From assembly GCF_014839805.1 (NCBI RefSeq), contig NC_051120.1:2604001-2668000 (forward strand): a stretch of DNA of 64,000 nt, written 5' to 3'. Positions 23,393 to 33,787 of the stretch are shown here, in pieces. The notes under the pieces were generated by a model. The model was given only the letters and a program-made list of their open reading frames with translations. It was not told where the DNA came from and ran no database searches. The stretch's first letter is position 1, and the number at the start of each line of letters is the position of its first letter. The position numbers and the translations under genes are program-made. This DNA is from Manduca sexta. Its lineage: Eukaryota > Arthropoda > Insecta > Lepidoptera > Sphingidae.

Positions 23393-23667
23393 CGGAGTAC
23401 CTACCGACCCTGGTACCCCGCGGCGAGTCAACAAGAAGAGTTCGTCCGCTGCGCGTGAACGACGTGGTCGCCATCGCCGACCAACAGCTGCCGAGGAACG
23501 TGTGGCCGCTGGGGATCGTCCAGCGCACGTTCGAGGGACCCGACGGAGCCATACGAGTCGCTGAAGTCAAGACAAAGAGCGGCGTATTTCGACGCCCGGT
23601 GACGAAGATCGTCGTGCTGCACCCGGAGGAGGAGGCTGCGCGAGCTACGCCGGGGGGAGGATGTTAG
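23281..23667 (+). CDS. pol: BEL/Pao integrase C-terminal domain (DUF5641-like)
   Basis: Residues ~1-10 (LGSSSGLP) continue the integrase from the previous frame. The rest, with FWRRWIAEYLPTL and a final RRPVTKIVVLHP, matches the C-terminal domain of BEL/Pao polyproteins (Pfam DUF5641), likely a chromatin or DNA-binding module. The frame runs through the purine-rich tract, and its stop codon TAG lies in the first six bases of the 3' LTR (TGTTAG), so coding sequence and LTR overlap by a few bases. Confidence 0.85.
   Translation: MLGSSSGLPTIGPCEDVDRRAWRAAQALADNFWRRWIAEYLPTLVPRGESTRRVRPLRVNDVVAIADQQLPRNVWPLGIVQRTFEGPDGAIRVAEVKTKSGVFRRPVTKIVVLHPEEEAARATPGGGC
23651..23661 (+). other. Polypurine tract of the BEL/Pao element
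   Basis: The purine-rich run CGGGGGGAGGA lies immediately before the 3' LTR. This is the usual primer position for plus-strand DNA synthesis. It also codes for the last glycines of the polyprotein. Confidence 0.75.
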
Positions 23668-24159
23668 CGACACGACGACTTCGCGGCCGCCGTGACACTG
23701 AGGCCCGTCGACGACGCTGCCTAAGGAGCGACGTTACGGGACGGCGGACGCAGCGGGACTGAAGCCCGCGCGCCGCACGCTCAGCGAGCGACCCGTCAAC
23801 GCCGCATCCAGAGGAGCAACGTCGCGGGACGGCGGTCGCCGCGCGACTGAGGCGCGCACTGCACGCGCTCGACGAGGGACCCGGCGCCGGCGCATCGTGG
23901 AACGACGCCCCGCCCACCAGAACCCTACGGCCAATCAGAGCGACGGACGCGCCAACGAGGGAAAAACGGCGGGCCAATGGCCGAAAAGTGCGTAGGAGGC
24001 ACACCCGTGCGTTATAGTGCCTCCTAAACTAGTATGTAAGTCGGGCGATTGTATGCGTAGTTTGTAGTTCGAGGCAGAATAAGAAAATTGGTACGAGATA
24101 AGCAGATTCGAAATAAACCAGTGAACAAATCCGTGGAAGTTTTAATACAGTCCCCAACA
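23662..24159 (+). repeat. BEL/Pao 3' LTR, 498 bp
   Basis: Same length, ends and sequence as the 5' LTR, offset by 6212 bp; AATAAA at 24112-24117. Followed by the ATTTA target duplication. Confidence 0.97.
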
Positions 24160-24164
24160 ATTTA

Positions 24165-24820
24165 CATAATATAAATTATAACACAGAAGGAATTTTTAAA
24201 ATCCGGTAAAAAATCAACAAGTTATAAGTCTTTGAATTTCGGTGGAAGGGGTAATTAACAAGAAACAGAAAAGAGACGAAATATCCACATGTGACGTCAT
24301 CAGGAATTACGACGCGTGCGAAAGAAAGAGATGTAGCGATATCCCCACATCGCGCCCGCTTCTGCACATTACAATATTTTAAATATGAATTACTCGCTCA
24401 TTTATTAACCAATTTTTATGCAGTTTTCGCAGGAGTACTTCTTTTTCATATTATTAACCATTATATATAGAATAATGGACAAAATCAAGCATAGGCCGAT
24501 CCCCTATTATGTCGACCCGTTTGAAACTATGTATGCAACTATCTCCGAATAAATGCAAAGCGACAAGTTAAATAATGCATCCGAAATGTTAAATAACCTG
24601 TTCTTATTTTTACGAATTAAAAATATAAATGACCATAAATATGAAATCTTGACTATTATTAATTGACCTCTAAGGTCACGTACCTTAAGATCACAATATA
24701 CAATAGACGAATTCCCCTCTCCCAATGGGTTTATGTGCCGTGAAATTGTTTTTGAAATTTAAAACGTGTTAAATTTTTAAGACATTTTAATATTTTTGTG
24801 TATCAATGGGATTTTAAATG
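24165..24820. other. Non-coding sequence with a CpG-richer patch
   Basis: The patch at about 24285-24365 contains TGTGACGTCATCAGGA and 'cgacgcgtgcgaaagaaag', a phrase I associate with a dispersed lepidopteran repeat. No gene seen. Confidence 0.35.
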
Positions 24821-24822
24821 TA

Positions 24823-25061
24823 CAGTCAGAAACAAAAATAGTTTAAAAAATTTGAAATCACAATTAAACATTTGTCTCCAAATCATAAATCGTGTTTGTC
24901 AGACACGAAAGGATGAAAAAATTCAAATAGCCATTTAACTTATGTTTGTGTATCAAAATTTGTTTTTTCTTCACTAAATAAACTTGATAGAATATTCGAT
25001 TGAAGTTAATATGTGGCGTTTTCAAGTTTTGTGTTTGGTCAATCACTTTTATGACTGATTG
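24823..25061. mobile_element. TA-flanked MITE, family G (copy 1)
   Basis: Inverted ends (TACAGTCAGAAACAAAAATAG at left; complement of 'cacttttatgactgattgta' at right) with TA on both sides. Matches 28203-28412 in its ends. The 60-residue antisense frame inside is not a gene. Tc1/mariner-type relation inferred from the TA duplication. Confidence 0.65.
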
Positions 25062-25365
25062 TACATTTAATTGGTATTTGGTAAAGTAATTTTCAATACG
25101 GTCTATATAATTCTATAGAGTTCATAATATTGAAAGGTTATAAACGATATGATTTCTTATGTTTCCGCCAATGTTATACATTAAATTAAAATTATTTTTC
25201 GGATTCTATCGCAGTTTTTTATATTATCATTTTTGGCACAACGTGCAAATAAAATCGTTAGTCGACATTTATTAAACCACTCCACTTACCATTGCAATGA
25301 GGTGACTTTGTAGTGCGCTTATAAAAAGATACCTACATTTCGCTAAGCTATTATTCTATAGTGTA

Positions 25366-25646
25366 AGATAGCCTAGCTTGTAATGGAACAGTCTATCGAG
25401 ACGAATATCCACAGGACACATACCCCTGACTTTTCCACCTGTTTATCAATTATAGTTCGCTTTAATGAAGGAAACAATCGTGAATAAACCTAGACACCTG
25501 TGAATTCTTTATAAGAATTTCGAGAGTATGTAAATTTGCCAACCCGTTCTAGACCAGCGTGGTGGACTAAAGCCTAAAAACCCTATTAGTAAAAGAGGCC
25601 CACGCTCAGTAGTGGGTTATATATCATACAGAGCTGATAATATTAA
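25366..25646 (+). repeat. SINE family C
   Basis: Diverged plus-strand copy with head AGATAGCCTAG and tail 'agagctgataatatt'. Many point differences from the other copies suggest an older insertion. Confidence 0.75.
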
Positions 25647-26226
25647 TTGTATTCCATATCATGAGATAAATGACCTAAGTAAAACTTACTTAAATGTATA
25701 CAGTCCGGGAATCCAACCTCAAAATCATTTTATAACCGTTATCCACTACTTTTAGTCTAATATGATGCAGGGCTTACTAATTTTATTTCATCCCATAAGA
25801 AGATTGAGCTACGAAAGACTTTCTTAAATGTATACTGTTTGGGAAACCAACCTCCAATAATTTTATAACCGTTATTCTCTAGTCTAATGATACCAGCTTG
25901 TACTTAGAATTTATCATAATGGTTTAAATTCAAATGTCCGCAGTAAGCATTATTTACAATTACTTGAATGTCGTTCAAATTGCGATTTAGAGTCGACTTT
26001 CAACGAGTATTAGGTTAAGACTGTACGAGATAAACTTGTTTGATACCTGACCTTTATGTAGAAACGAAAAGACTAGCTCTGATTAGCTATGAGTAATGTT
26101 TTGGTTGTTTTATCTTCTGAATCATGAGTTATAGCCTCCTTACCTTCAAATAACCATTTGACCTCTTCAACATCATCTTGCTTCCTTACCCCCTGTATTA
26201 TAAAAAAAACTTTAAGCTATTTTTTA

Positions 26227-26539
26227 GGGGCGATAGCTGATTTGGTTGTGGAATGGACTGCCGAGACGAATGTTGGCAAGTTCAAAACCCAAAGAAACAT
26301 GTGACTTTTATAAAATCATGTGTTTATTCTTTGGGAATTATCGCTTGCTTTAACGGTGAAGGAAAATATCGTGAGGAAACCTGCATACTATACAAGGTTT
26401 CTATAGGAATTTTGAGGGTGTTTGAAGTCTACTAATCTGCAAGAGGCCAGCGTGGTGGACTAAGGCCTAATCCCTCTCAGTAGAGGAGGCCCATGCCTAG
26501 CAGTGGGACAGTATATAATACAGGGCTGATATTATTTAT
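26227..26539 (+). repeat. SINE family C
   Basis: Well-preserved copy: GGCGATAGCTGATTTGG head, TTATCGCTTGCTTTAACGG body, tail 'cagggctgatattattta'. The 60-residue frame across it is not a gene. Confidence 0.85.
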
Positions 26540-26715
26540 TGGTTGAAAAGATAAAGCATGTATCTGCATGAGACCCATTCCACTGATTGATGTGATATAT
26601 TGCTAATCCGTTAAGGAACCATAACCTTGAAAATCCAATTTAATCATACTACGCTTCGAAGAATTTTCAATAGAACTGGCAAAATGATAATGATTTTGCT
26701 AATTTGGTTACAAAC

Positions 26716-27342
26716 GCGTTTTTTTTAGATAGGTAGTGAAAAGCCAAGTTTGTGGGGTCGCCACCCTTGTCCCACGGCCGCCATCTTGGGTTGAAATGGT
26801 TTTACGATGTATCTTTAAACTATTTATCTAACAAAAAATTATAAACATTTTTGTTGCAAATTAAATTCTCTACAACTTTGGTCCAGTAACTTTGTCGTAG
26901 AACTATAAATAAAAAGTTATAAGCAAAAATGTTAAGCAATTGCTTCATCTGTCCCAAAGCGATTCAGGATCCAAGTAATTCGCGTACAAGCCGACAACCG
27001 CGGGTTTGTGTTGTACGTATTATGAACCTTATAAACACACGTTCTGATGACGTTGCAATGGACATTGCTTAACATTGAATTTCTTAACATTTTCGCTTAT
27101 AACTTTTTATTTATAGTTCTATGACAAAAGTTACTAGACCAAAGTTGTAGAGAATTTAATTGGCAACAAAAATGTTTATAATTTTTTTGTCAGATAAATA
27201 GTTTAAGAGATACATCGTAAAACCATTTCAAACCAAGATGGCGGCCGTGGGACAAGGGTGGCGACCCCACAAACTTGGTTTTAGCTTAACACTGACCCCC
27301 CCTACACTTCTAAAAAATAAAATTGCGTCCTCTAAAAAACGC
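26716..27342. mobile_element. 627-bp foldback element with ~200-bp inverted arms
   Basis: The arms at about 26741-26945 and 27082-27290 are reverse complements differing at only a few bases. Each contains CACGGCCGCCATCTTGG or its complement and ACTTTTTATTTATAGTTCTA. The outer ends GCGTTTTTTTTAGA and TCTAAAAAACGC also pair, though the left end has lost ~30 bp relative to the right. The 140-bp spacer is unrelated unique sequence. No coding capacity and no clear target duplication. Transcription would give a very stable hairpin RNA. Confidence 0.85.
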
Positions 27343-27453
27343 AAGGTAAGGCCTAAAAAATGTAACATTTCAATGGACTATTTATAATGTTTCATAATTT
27401 ATCCGATATTTAAATATATCTATATAAATAAATATATGTATGTATACGTATGA

Positions 27454-27702
27454 CTGCTTCGGTGGCGTAGTTATATTGCATGCACGATACAGCAGCGCTC
27501 TGATGTCCTGGGTTCGAATCCCGGGTCAGGCAATCATATTTGAATTTTTTCTGCTCAGTATCACCCTGGAGTCTGGAATATGTGCTTGATATGGCTATAA
27601 GCTCGCCCCTATCATCATGGGACTGAACATACTTGACGAAAATGGGTACCCTGGTGGCTCTTTCGCATGCACCTTCGGGGATAAATGCGTGCTGATGTTT
27701 GT
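27454..27702 (+). repeat. tRNA-derived SINE, family B
   Basis: A box TGGCGTAGTTAT and perfect B box GGTTCGAATCC; body ends 'ttcggggataaatgcgtg'. Preceded by an AT/GTAT-rich run. Confidence 0.85.
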
Positions 27703-28202
27703 ACGTTTCCTATGGACTCTAAAACAGCTGTAGCGATTTTGTTTTTTTTTTATTTTTGATTTGATGATTTTTTTTTTGCTAATCTTCAAATTAGCCTAAA
27801 TGGCGATGCTGTGAAGGTCGGAAGTGATTGGATTACTAAGTCATCTGGCTTTAGATAATTCGTGCTACTCATTCGAACCCGGGGCGGGTCGTTAGTTAAG
27901 GATAAATGTGCTGTTTAAAACAAAGGAAGTAATTAACTGAATTTAAGCCAGATTTTACAAGTTGCGAAATATTTAGTAAAGTGTTTGTTTCTTTTGTTCT
28001 ATTTACATAAATTCGTAAGCGTGTTAATTGTTAAAGTAGAGGTAGCGGTTCGAGCCCTTGAAATAGTGATAATGCGTTTATAATGTCTCATACAAAATAT
28101 GTTGTAATTTTAAAAAATCTCGGTCTATTAAAATCCCTAAATGAATTTCGATTAAGATATCACTGAGCAAAACTCCAGTATTGAAAATATTTCTAGTAGG
28201 TA
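27703..28202. other. Non-coding sequence
   Basis: A pyrimidine run near 27735-27780 and a B-box-like 'cattcgaacccggggcggg' near 27871, possibly a SINE relic. No gene. Confidence 0.35.
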
Positions 28203-28412
28203 CAGTCAGCGACAAAAGTAGTTGAACAAACTCATAAATTCAAAACGCTTCTACACATTAATTTTAACCGAAATATTCGTTTTTATTTATCTAGAATAAA
28301 GTAAACTGTTGAAAATTATTTTAGTGAAGAACGAACAATCATTAAAAAAGACACGAAAGTTTGAAGACGATTAAAAATTTTGCATTTATTCGGTTACTTT
28401 TGTGGCCGACTG
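28203..28412. mobile_element. TA-flanked MITE, family G (copy 2)
   Basis: Left end CAGTCAGCGACAAAAGTAG and right end CTTTTGTGGCCGACTG are inverted copies, with TA at 28201-28202 and 28413-28414. Shorter than copy 1 (210 versus 239 bp). Confidence 0.75.
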
Positions 28413-29385
28413 TACTTTAAATATAACGTATAAGAACCTGTTACAGTCAACTATAAAAAGATTTTCAGATAATTTTGAGAACAAAAAGACACCATTTCGT
28501 ATCCACTTGACCGAAAGGCAAAATATTTATAACAAGTAAATATTCATACAACATTAACATAATGTTACCGTTGCGGTCGTGTTTTATTACTTGGAAAATA
28601 ATTAATAGTTTATATTGAAGGGGTTGGTGTTCAAAAACATTTAGAATAGAAGATGATCCTTTACTGGTAGTGGCTTTTTGTCACGTGATTCGTGCAGATA
28701 ATTATGTCTTTTGAAGAGAATTCTCATAGTAATAACATTTTAAGTTTCATTAACTTCATTTTTGTCTCAAAAGAGAGTTGAAAGTTGACGCATTTCACAA
28801 TTGTAAAATTTGAGAAAGGTCACTATAAAAAAATTACTGCAAAGTTCCTAAAATAGTGTTTTTAAAAATAAATATAATAAGAACCCAAAAAAATTACTTT
28901 GGTGCCCTAAATACCTGAAGTGAGCCTTGACTTTCAAAACGAGAGTCCTCCAGATGTCTTGCAATTTTCACAAATGAATCCCATTTAATAAACTATATTT
29001 TACTTACTAGACTTTTTCTCAACACTCAACAAAAATCAGAAAATATTTTCCAAAAATCACTCTCAGACCCCGTTATTACTCTAACGTTACAAAACGTACA
29101 AACAGACATTAATGTATGCCACAGGTGTAGACCATAACAGGTGCCTCTTTCAGGTTTTTTGTACCCTCAGACCAAAGACGGGATCCGTTGACGATTTTTG
29201 TTTATTTCTTTTTATTTTTATGAGCTTTCAAGGTTATTTTTAGGCGAGCTTTTTAAAGCTGTGTTCGATTTGGGATGATTTTTTTATAGACTACGAAGTT
29301 TTTGAATCTGACCAGCTTGCATTCGAGATACGATAACCTATACTGAAAAGATTTAATCAAACAAAATATCCTTAAATTATTATTA
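28413..29385. other. AT-rich non-coding sequence
   Basis: No gene or recognised repeat seen. Confidence 0.4.
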
Positions 29386-29510
29386 AACTAGGTTTTGCTC
29401 GCGGCTTCGCCTGCGTAAAGGAGTTTACCGGTATAAAAGTCCCACTATATATCCGTTCAGTTGATTTTGAGAAAATCCATAAGATACAGACAGACAGAAA
29501 AGGGGACTTT
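29386..29510 (+). repeat. Non-LTR retrotransposon 3'-end fragment (RTE-like)
   Basis: The phrase AACTAGGTTTTGCTCGCGGC, then 'cttcgcctgcg' and later ATACAGACAGACAGAAAAGG, is the pattern of a common insect non-LTR retrotransposon tail. No coding sequence. Related fragments at 45265-45425 and 59232-60012. Confidence 0.55.
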
Positions 29511-30828
29511 GTTTTAAAATATGTTTAAATATCATGAAATCACCAATACGATTTAAAAACACTTGAGATTAACTACTCGACCGATTACTGATATCGATTA
29601 CATAAAAAATACCTCGTAGCTTTAACAGCCAAAAAAATCTTCAATTAGAAACAGATGAAAATAAACAATCAGAAAAAGCAATCAACAGCACAATAGACGA
29701 CAATATTTTAGATGTAAAAAACCATTGAATCGTACCTTTACTTCGCTTGTGACAAAAGTAGTTAAGGCGTGACGTAGTTCAAACTTACCAATGATCCCTT
29801 AAATCAAATGATTGTGGTAAAAACTAGACCACACAATGGATTTTGCTGTTTCGTAAAGTTCGACAAACGCATTTAAAACGTACTTTACTTAATACAAATA
29901 AGGTTGCCCATATATTAATAGGTATAATAAAAAGGTTTGTGGAGATATTTCTATATTTGATAGAAGTAGGATTAGAAATTATTAAACGGATTTGGATGAA
30001 ATTTGTCACATAAGTCATGTCCTCAATTCATACGATAGTATACATTTTTCCAAAATTAAACGAAGTTAATACCTTTATATCGGTAACTGTGTTTCACGGC
30101 ACCTATTAGCAAGTTACTCATAATTAAGACTATCAACCATTAATATTGGTTTACTTACTATAAAGTAATTTTCGATTCGCCATTTCAGTATAGTTGTGAT
30201 TGCATCGATTTTCGCTTTCAAACGTTGATACGTATGCAATGAGACCATTGCCATTGGCTTGTTATGGTGCAAGCTCTGTACTTAAAGCGAATACATCGTA
30301 TAACATTTTGGTTGATAGTTCTTTGTATATCATATCTCTCTAGGTAGATTACATCACTTTGTGTTTGTCGACAAGTAACTAAATTAAGTATGGAAGCACC
30401 AAAAAAGGTTTAACGTAGATTGGGTATAATAGATACCCAAATTAGCGTATAATATAAGATACTTACAACATAGCTCTTAACGCTAAAATATTATTTTTGT
30501 GTTTAAATTTACAGTATTGGTTTTCCGATTAAAACATTTTCATAACAGAAATTTTGAGTATCAATTTGTTTTCTAGACTTAAACATTCTAATAAGAATAT
30601 CGAAAAAGGACATAAATTTATGAGTTTATTGTTATATCGAATCGAGATATTGATCCCCTTTATTCACTGTTTTGCGTTCCATTTACCTTCTCTATTTTTT
30701 AATCATTATTAATTTTAAATTTGACATATAGAAAATCTTTCAGTTCCAATAAGTCTGTTAATATTTTTAGTAGATTTATTGTTAAATATAATATTTGCTA
30801 AGTTAGCGACGTTGGGATCTTATGAGAA
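29511..30828. other. AT-rich non-coding sequence
   Basis: No gene seen. The 64-residue minus-strand frame near 29824-30018 has no motif. Confidence 0.4.
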
Positions 30829-31008
30829 GCCAGTGTAACTGCTGGTCATAATAAAATTTAACGTCTCATGTCTCAGGATGGCGAGCGCAATGGAAAACCA
30901 AGCAATACTTTATAATTTCAGGTGTTGTTACTGTTTATGGGCTGTCGTATCGCTTATCATGAGGCCAACGGCAAGCTCGTCTCATCATTTAAAGTAATAA
31001 AAAAAAAT
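30829..31008 (-). repeat. SINE family A, minus strand, truncated
   Basis: Only the first ~180 bp of the family, in reverse orientation (ACGTCTCATGTCTCAGGATG ... terminal A run). The 3' third present in other copies is missing. Confidence 0.8.
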
Positions 31009-31049
31009 AGATTCATAAAATAAACTTCAAGTTAAAGTTTGTAACTTAC

Positions 31050-31150
31050 GCCGAGTTAACTCGTGACAGCGTCCGCGGCGCGAGCGTGCCAAGTTTGCCG
31101 CGTGCTCTCTGAACTAGTTCACCGGTGTCCCTTTCTTTGTGCTTTTTGCT
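31050..31150 (-). promoter_or_regulatory. CpG-rich patch, candidate non-coding first exon and promoter
   Basis: A GC/CpG-rich island in AT-rich surroundings. On the minus strand it ends at a strong donor-like CTCGGC|GTAAGT (plus-strand ACTTAC at 31044-31049). No long open frame begins in it, so it would be a non-coding 5' exon. It lies on the same strand as the coding exon at 33788-33938 and about 2.7 kb downstream, so it could be an alternative promoter of that gene. This is inference only. Confidence 0.3.
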
Positions 31151-31619
31151 TTTATCTCTACATTATGGACGAGAGTTTATATCGAATTTATAAGTTCCAT
31201 TTTCAAATTTTTGTGGTGTAGGTTTGATTTGAAATTTATTTTACTTTTTCTTCTAATGTATTTGTGTATTTGGTAGAGGTTTTACTGCACTATGTGATAC
31301 GTTTTTGTTTAACTTTAATCTATTGAAAGGTCATTTCATTTTCTAGTATATCGTTCTTCTAAGTCTATTTTGATTATTTTTTCAATTTCATCATAATAAA
31401 AATTTAATTTCATGCCAGTTTTTTTTTTTAATATAATTAGATTTATCATTGTTAATGTTGACAGTATCGAGATTCTGTTTATCAGATTACGAGGCGTTGA
31501 TGTAATTAATCAGGAATCTTCAACAGCTTTGAAGTTTGATGTCGGTCATATTTTTTAACACACGAAAATTTATAAAAATTAAATCGAACTTTGGCAAAAA
31601 TATTTTTTTTTTTATTGAA

Positions 31620-31742
31620 TTGAACACCAAAAAACTTTTTAATATCACTTCAAACAAAAAAAAACTATAAAAAATATTAAATTGAACACCAAAAAACATT
31701 TTGGTATCACTTCAATAAAAAAAAAAAAAACTATAAAAAACC
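31620..31742 (+). repeat. Two tandem ~61-bp units
   Basis: Two adjacent copies of a unit starting TTGAACACCAAAAAAC and ending ACTATAAAAAA, differing mainly in A-run length and a few bases (31620-31681 and 31682-31742). Low-complexity tandem duplication, no coding role. Confidence 0.75.
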
Positions 31743-31794
31743 GCCAAGGCTCATTGCCGTCCGATATAGGCGCCGTCCAATACTTACGTACAAT

Positions 31795-31814
31795 AAACAT
31801 GTCGCGACATGTTT
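31795..31814. promoter_or_regulatory. Perfect 20-bp palindrome AAACATGTCGCGACATGTTT
   Basis: Self-complementary over all 20 bases. It fits the p53-family consensus (two RRRCWWGYYY half-sites, no spacer) except at the two central positions. It lies in a short GC-richer stretch (31741-31935), about 2 kb downstream of the candidate first coding exon and presumably in its first intron. A function as a binding site is speculative. Confidence 0.3.
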
Positions 31815-31935
31815 GTAGGGGGAACTTGTCGGGTCCTGAGTTTGAGGTGTTTTCGATCGGCGTAAACGTTAGAATATTAACGGCTTATTACAATAAGATT
31901 AACGGGGCTTTAAGGGCAAGTTCTAAATTTTGAAG

Positions 31936-33422
31936 TTCAGTTTTTATAGTCTTTTTTACGTACTTATTACACTAATTGGTAATTTATAACCAAGTACAAA
32001 ATGTATTTCGAGTGAAGGTAAAAAAATCGCCCCATGTAGCATATTACTGATCACTATTTTTTTGTTGTGTTCAAATAAAATAATACTTTCGTTTTTCGTA
32101 AACTGAATTCCTAAATAGTGTTTTTAGTTTAAAATTAAAAGTTATATAAACGTTAATTTTATAATGTTTTTAGGGAAAATATTTTTAGCTTCTGTTATAT
32201 CGGCTGTACACTGCGCCTCTGCCGATTCTAATGTTAAAACTTGGTCAAGTTCAGCAATGAATGATGTATGAACATAATATGTATGTGTGAGAAATCGCGT
32301 GCGCTAAACATTGGTCTTTGATTTTAAATTCATATCACGTGTAATAGATATCACACAAAGTGTGATGTATTTTATTTTGGTATTTTAAATAACAATACAA
32401 TTGAACTTGATAAAAAAATCATACTGTATTTTTTTAAAAAATCTTGTATTTTTAAATGTATATTTCTTTTTCTCTACAGGTTGTTCGTAAATTGAAAAAT
32501 GGCGTGTGTTTTATAAAATAATATTTATTTCATGATAGTCCAATAAAATGTGGGACATAGAATTCATTAAACACAATCCAGACTATGAAATAGATTACAT
32601 GCTTTGCTAATCTAGAGAATTGTTATCGTAAACTATAATCAGTTACTTAGCCGAAAAAAAATCACAAACAATTAAATGCAATATTTACAAATCCATAAAT
32701 CTACATCAGCATTATATTAAACTTTTATACAAATTATTTTTTTATGTTTTTTTTAATTTTATTTTTCTAACATAACATATTTTGAAACAAAATTTATAAA
32801 TGTAACAAAATTAAATTTAATAGTAATGCTACAAAAATAAAAAATCGATTAAAATTACAATGGAACAGGGGTCGACACTTTTAACAGCAATTTTGGAAAA
32901 GTATCACCGTTTTTTTTCTAATCCATATGGATATTTAACTAATATTTGGTCTCTAATCAAATCTTACGGAACCAATAAATGCACTTAAGAAAATCTAAAA
33001 CTAAAAATAAACCTAAAATATCTGAGATCCATACATGAAAGTAACTATAATTAAAATAGTATGAAATTATGTGGCAAAATTATATTTAATAAATTAAACT
33101 AACCGTATTACGATTCTACAGAAAAACGAAATAGGAGATCAAATGGAAAATGTAAAAAAAAAACTTAACAATGCTAAAAAAACTATATCAAAACATATTC
33201 TTGTACATTGGACACGATTAATATTCACTGGGTACTTATATCGGCTAAAATAGGCAGAAGCTATATGACAAAATTCATCAAAAAATATTATAAGAGCAAA
33301 ATATTTAAAATGCGACATATTACGTTTCATCCGAGCACTTAATTAACGAGGCGTTTTGTCGAACTCCACTCAAATCAAAGCAAAATCCATCTTAATATAA
33401 AAGCTTATTGTTAGAAATGCAC
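31936..33422. other. AT-rich non-coding sequence
   Basis: No gene or recognised repeat; poly-T/A runs only. It would lie in the first intron of the minus-strand gene if that call is right. Confidence 0.4.
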
Positions 33423-33496
33423 GAACGGATCGAAATCTGGCGATTTTTTCTCGCAATTTAAATTCGAGCAAAAAATCCCCCAACTTAGATCCGTTC
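33423..33496. other. 74-nt imperfect hairpin
   Basis: GAACGGATC (33423-33431) pairs with GATCCGTTC (about 33488-33496). Inside, CGATTTTTTCTCG-type and CGAGCAAAAAATC-type stretches also pair, leaving a small AT loop. It could be a pre-miRNA-like fold, a small foldback repeat or chance. No further copy was noticed in the window. Confidence 0.4.
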
Positions 33497-33787
33497 AACC
33501 ACCATTATCAATTTAAGTGCAGTTTGACACAACATCTCTCACAGGTTATACAAAAAAATAATATACAAGAAAAAATGGATGGACTTAAAAATAAGTAACA
33601 ATAGTCCAGATGTGCTATGCAGCATCAGCCAACAATACTTATCTAGGATCTTCAGTTTATCTGATAGTGTTGAAGAGTGACGATGCCAATGACACTTTAA
33701 TTATTGCAACAACCATCACAAGGTTCACGATGTAGGTCGAATTGCATCTTAAGTGGTAAGGTGGTGGGTTAGACCGAGGGCACTCAC

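Larger units (their letters stand above)
17450..24159 (+). mobile_element. Complete BEL/Pao LTR retrotransposon
   Basis: A 6.7-kb element with two 498-bp LTRs (TGTTAG...CAACA) that I read as identical, flanked by a 5-bp target duplication ATTTA (17445-17449 and 24160-24164). Inside, in order: a primer-binding-site-like stretch, gag (DUF1759-like), two zinc knuckles, aspartic protease, reverse transcriptase (YMDD), RNase H, HHCC zinc-binding integrase with a DDE core, a DUF5641-like tail, and a purine-rich tract. That order (protease-RT-RNase H-integrase) and the gag type are those of BEL/Pao. It is strikingly GC- and CpG-richer than its surroundings. The reading frame changes at about 19180, 21255, 22940 and 23285, so as assembled it cannot make a full polyprotein. 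Identical LTRs imply very recent insertion. Confidence 0.97.

Noticed and set aside
18406..23673. Many overlapping open frames on both strands inside the BEL element
   Set aside because: Shadow frames of GC-rich coding sequence; only the frames with gag, protease, RT, RNase H and integrase motifs are kept.
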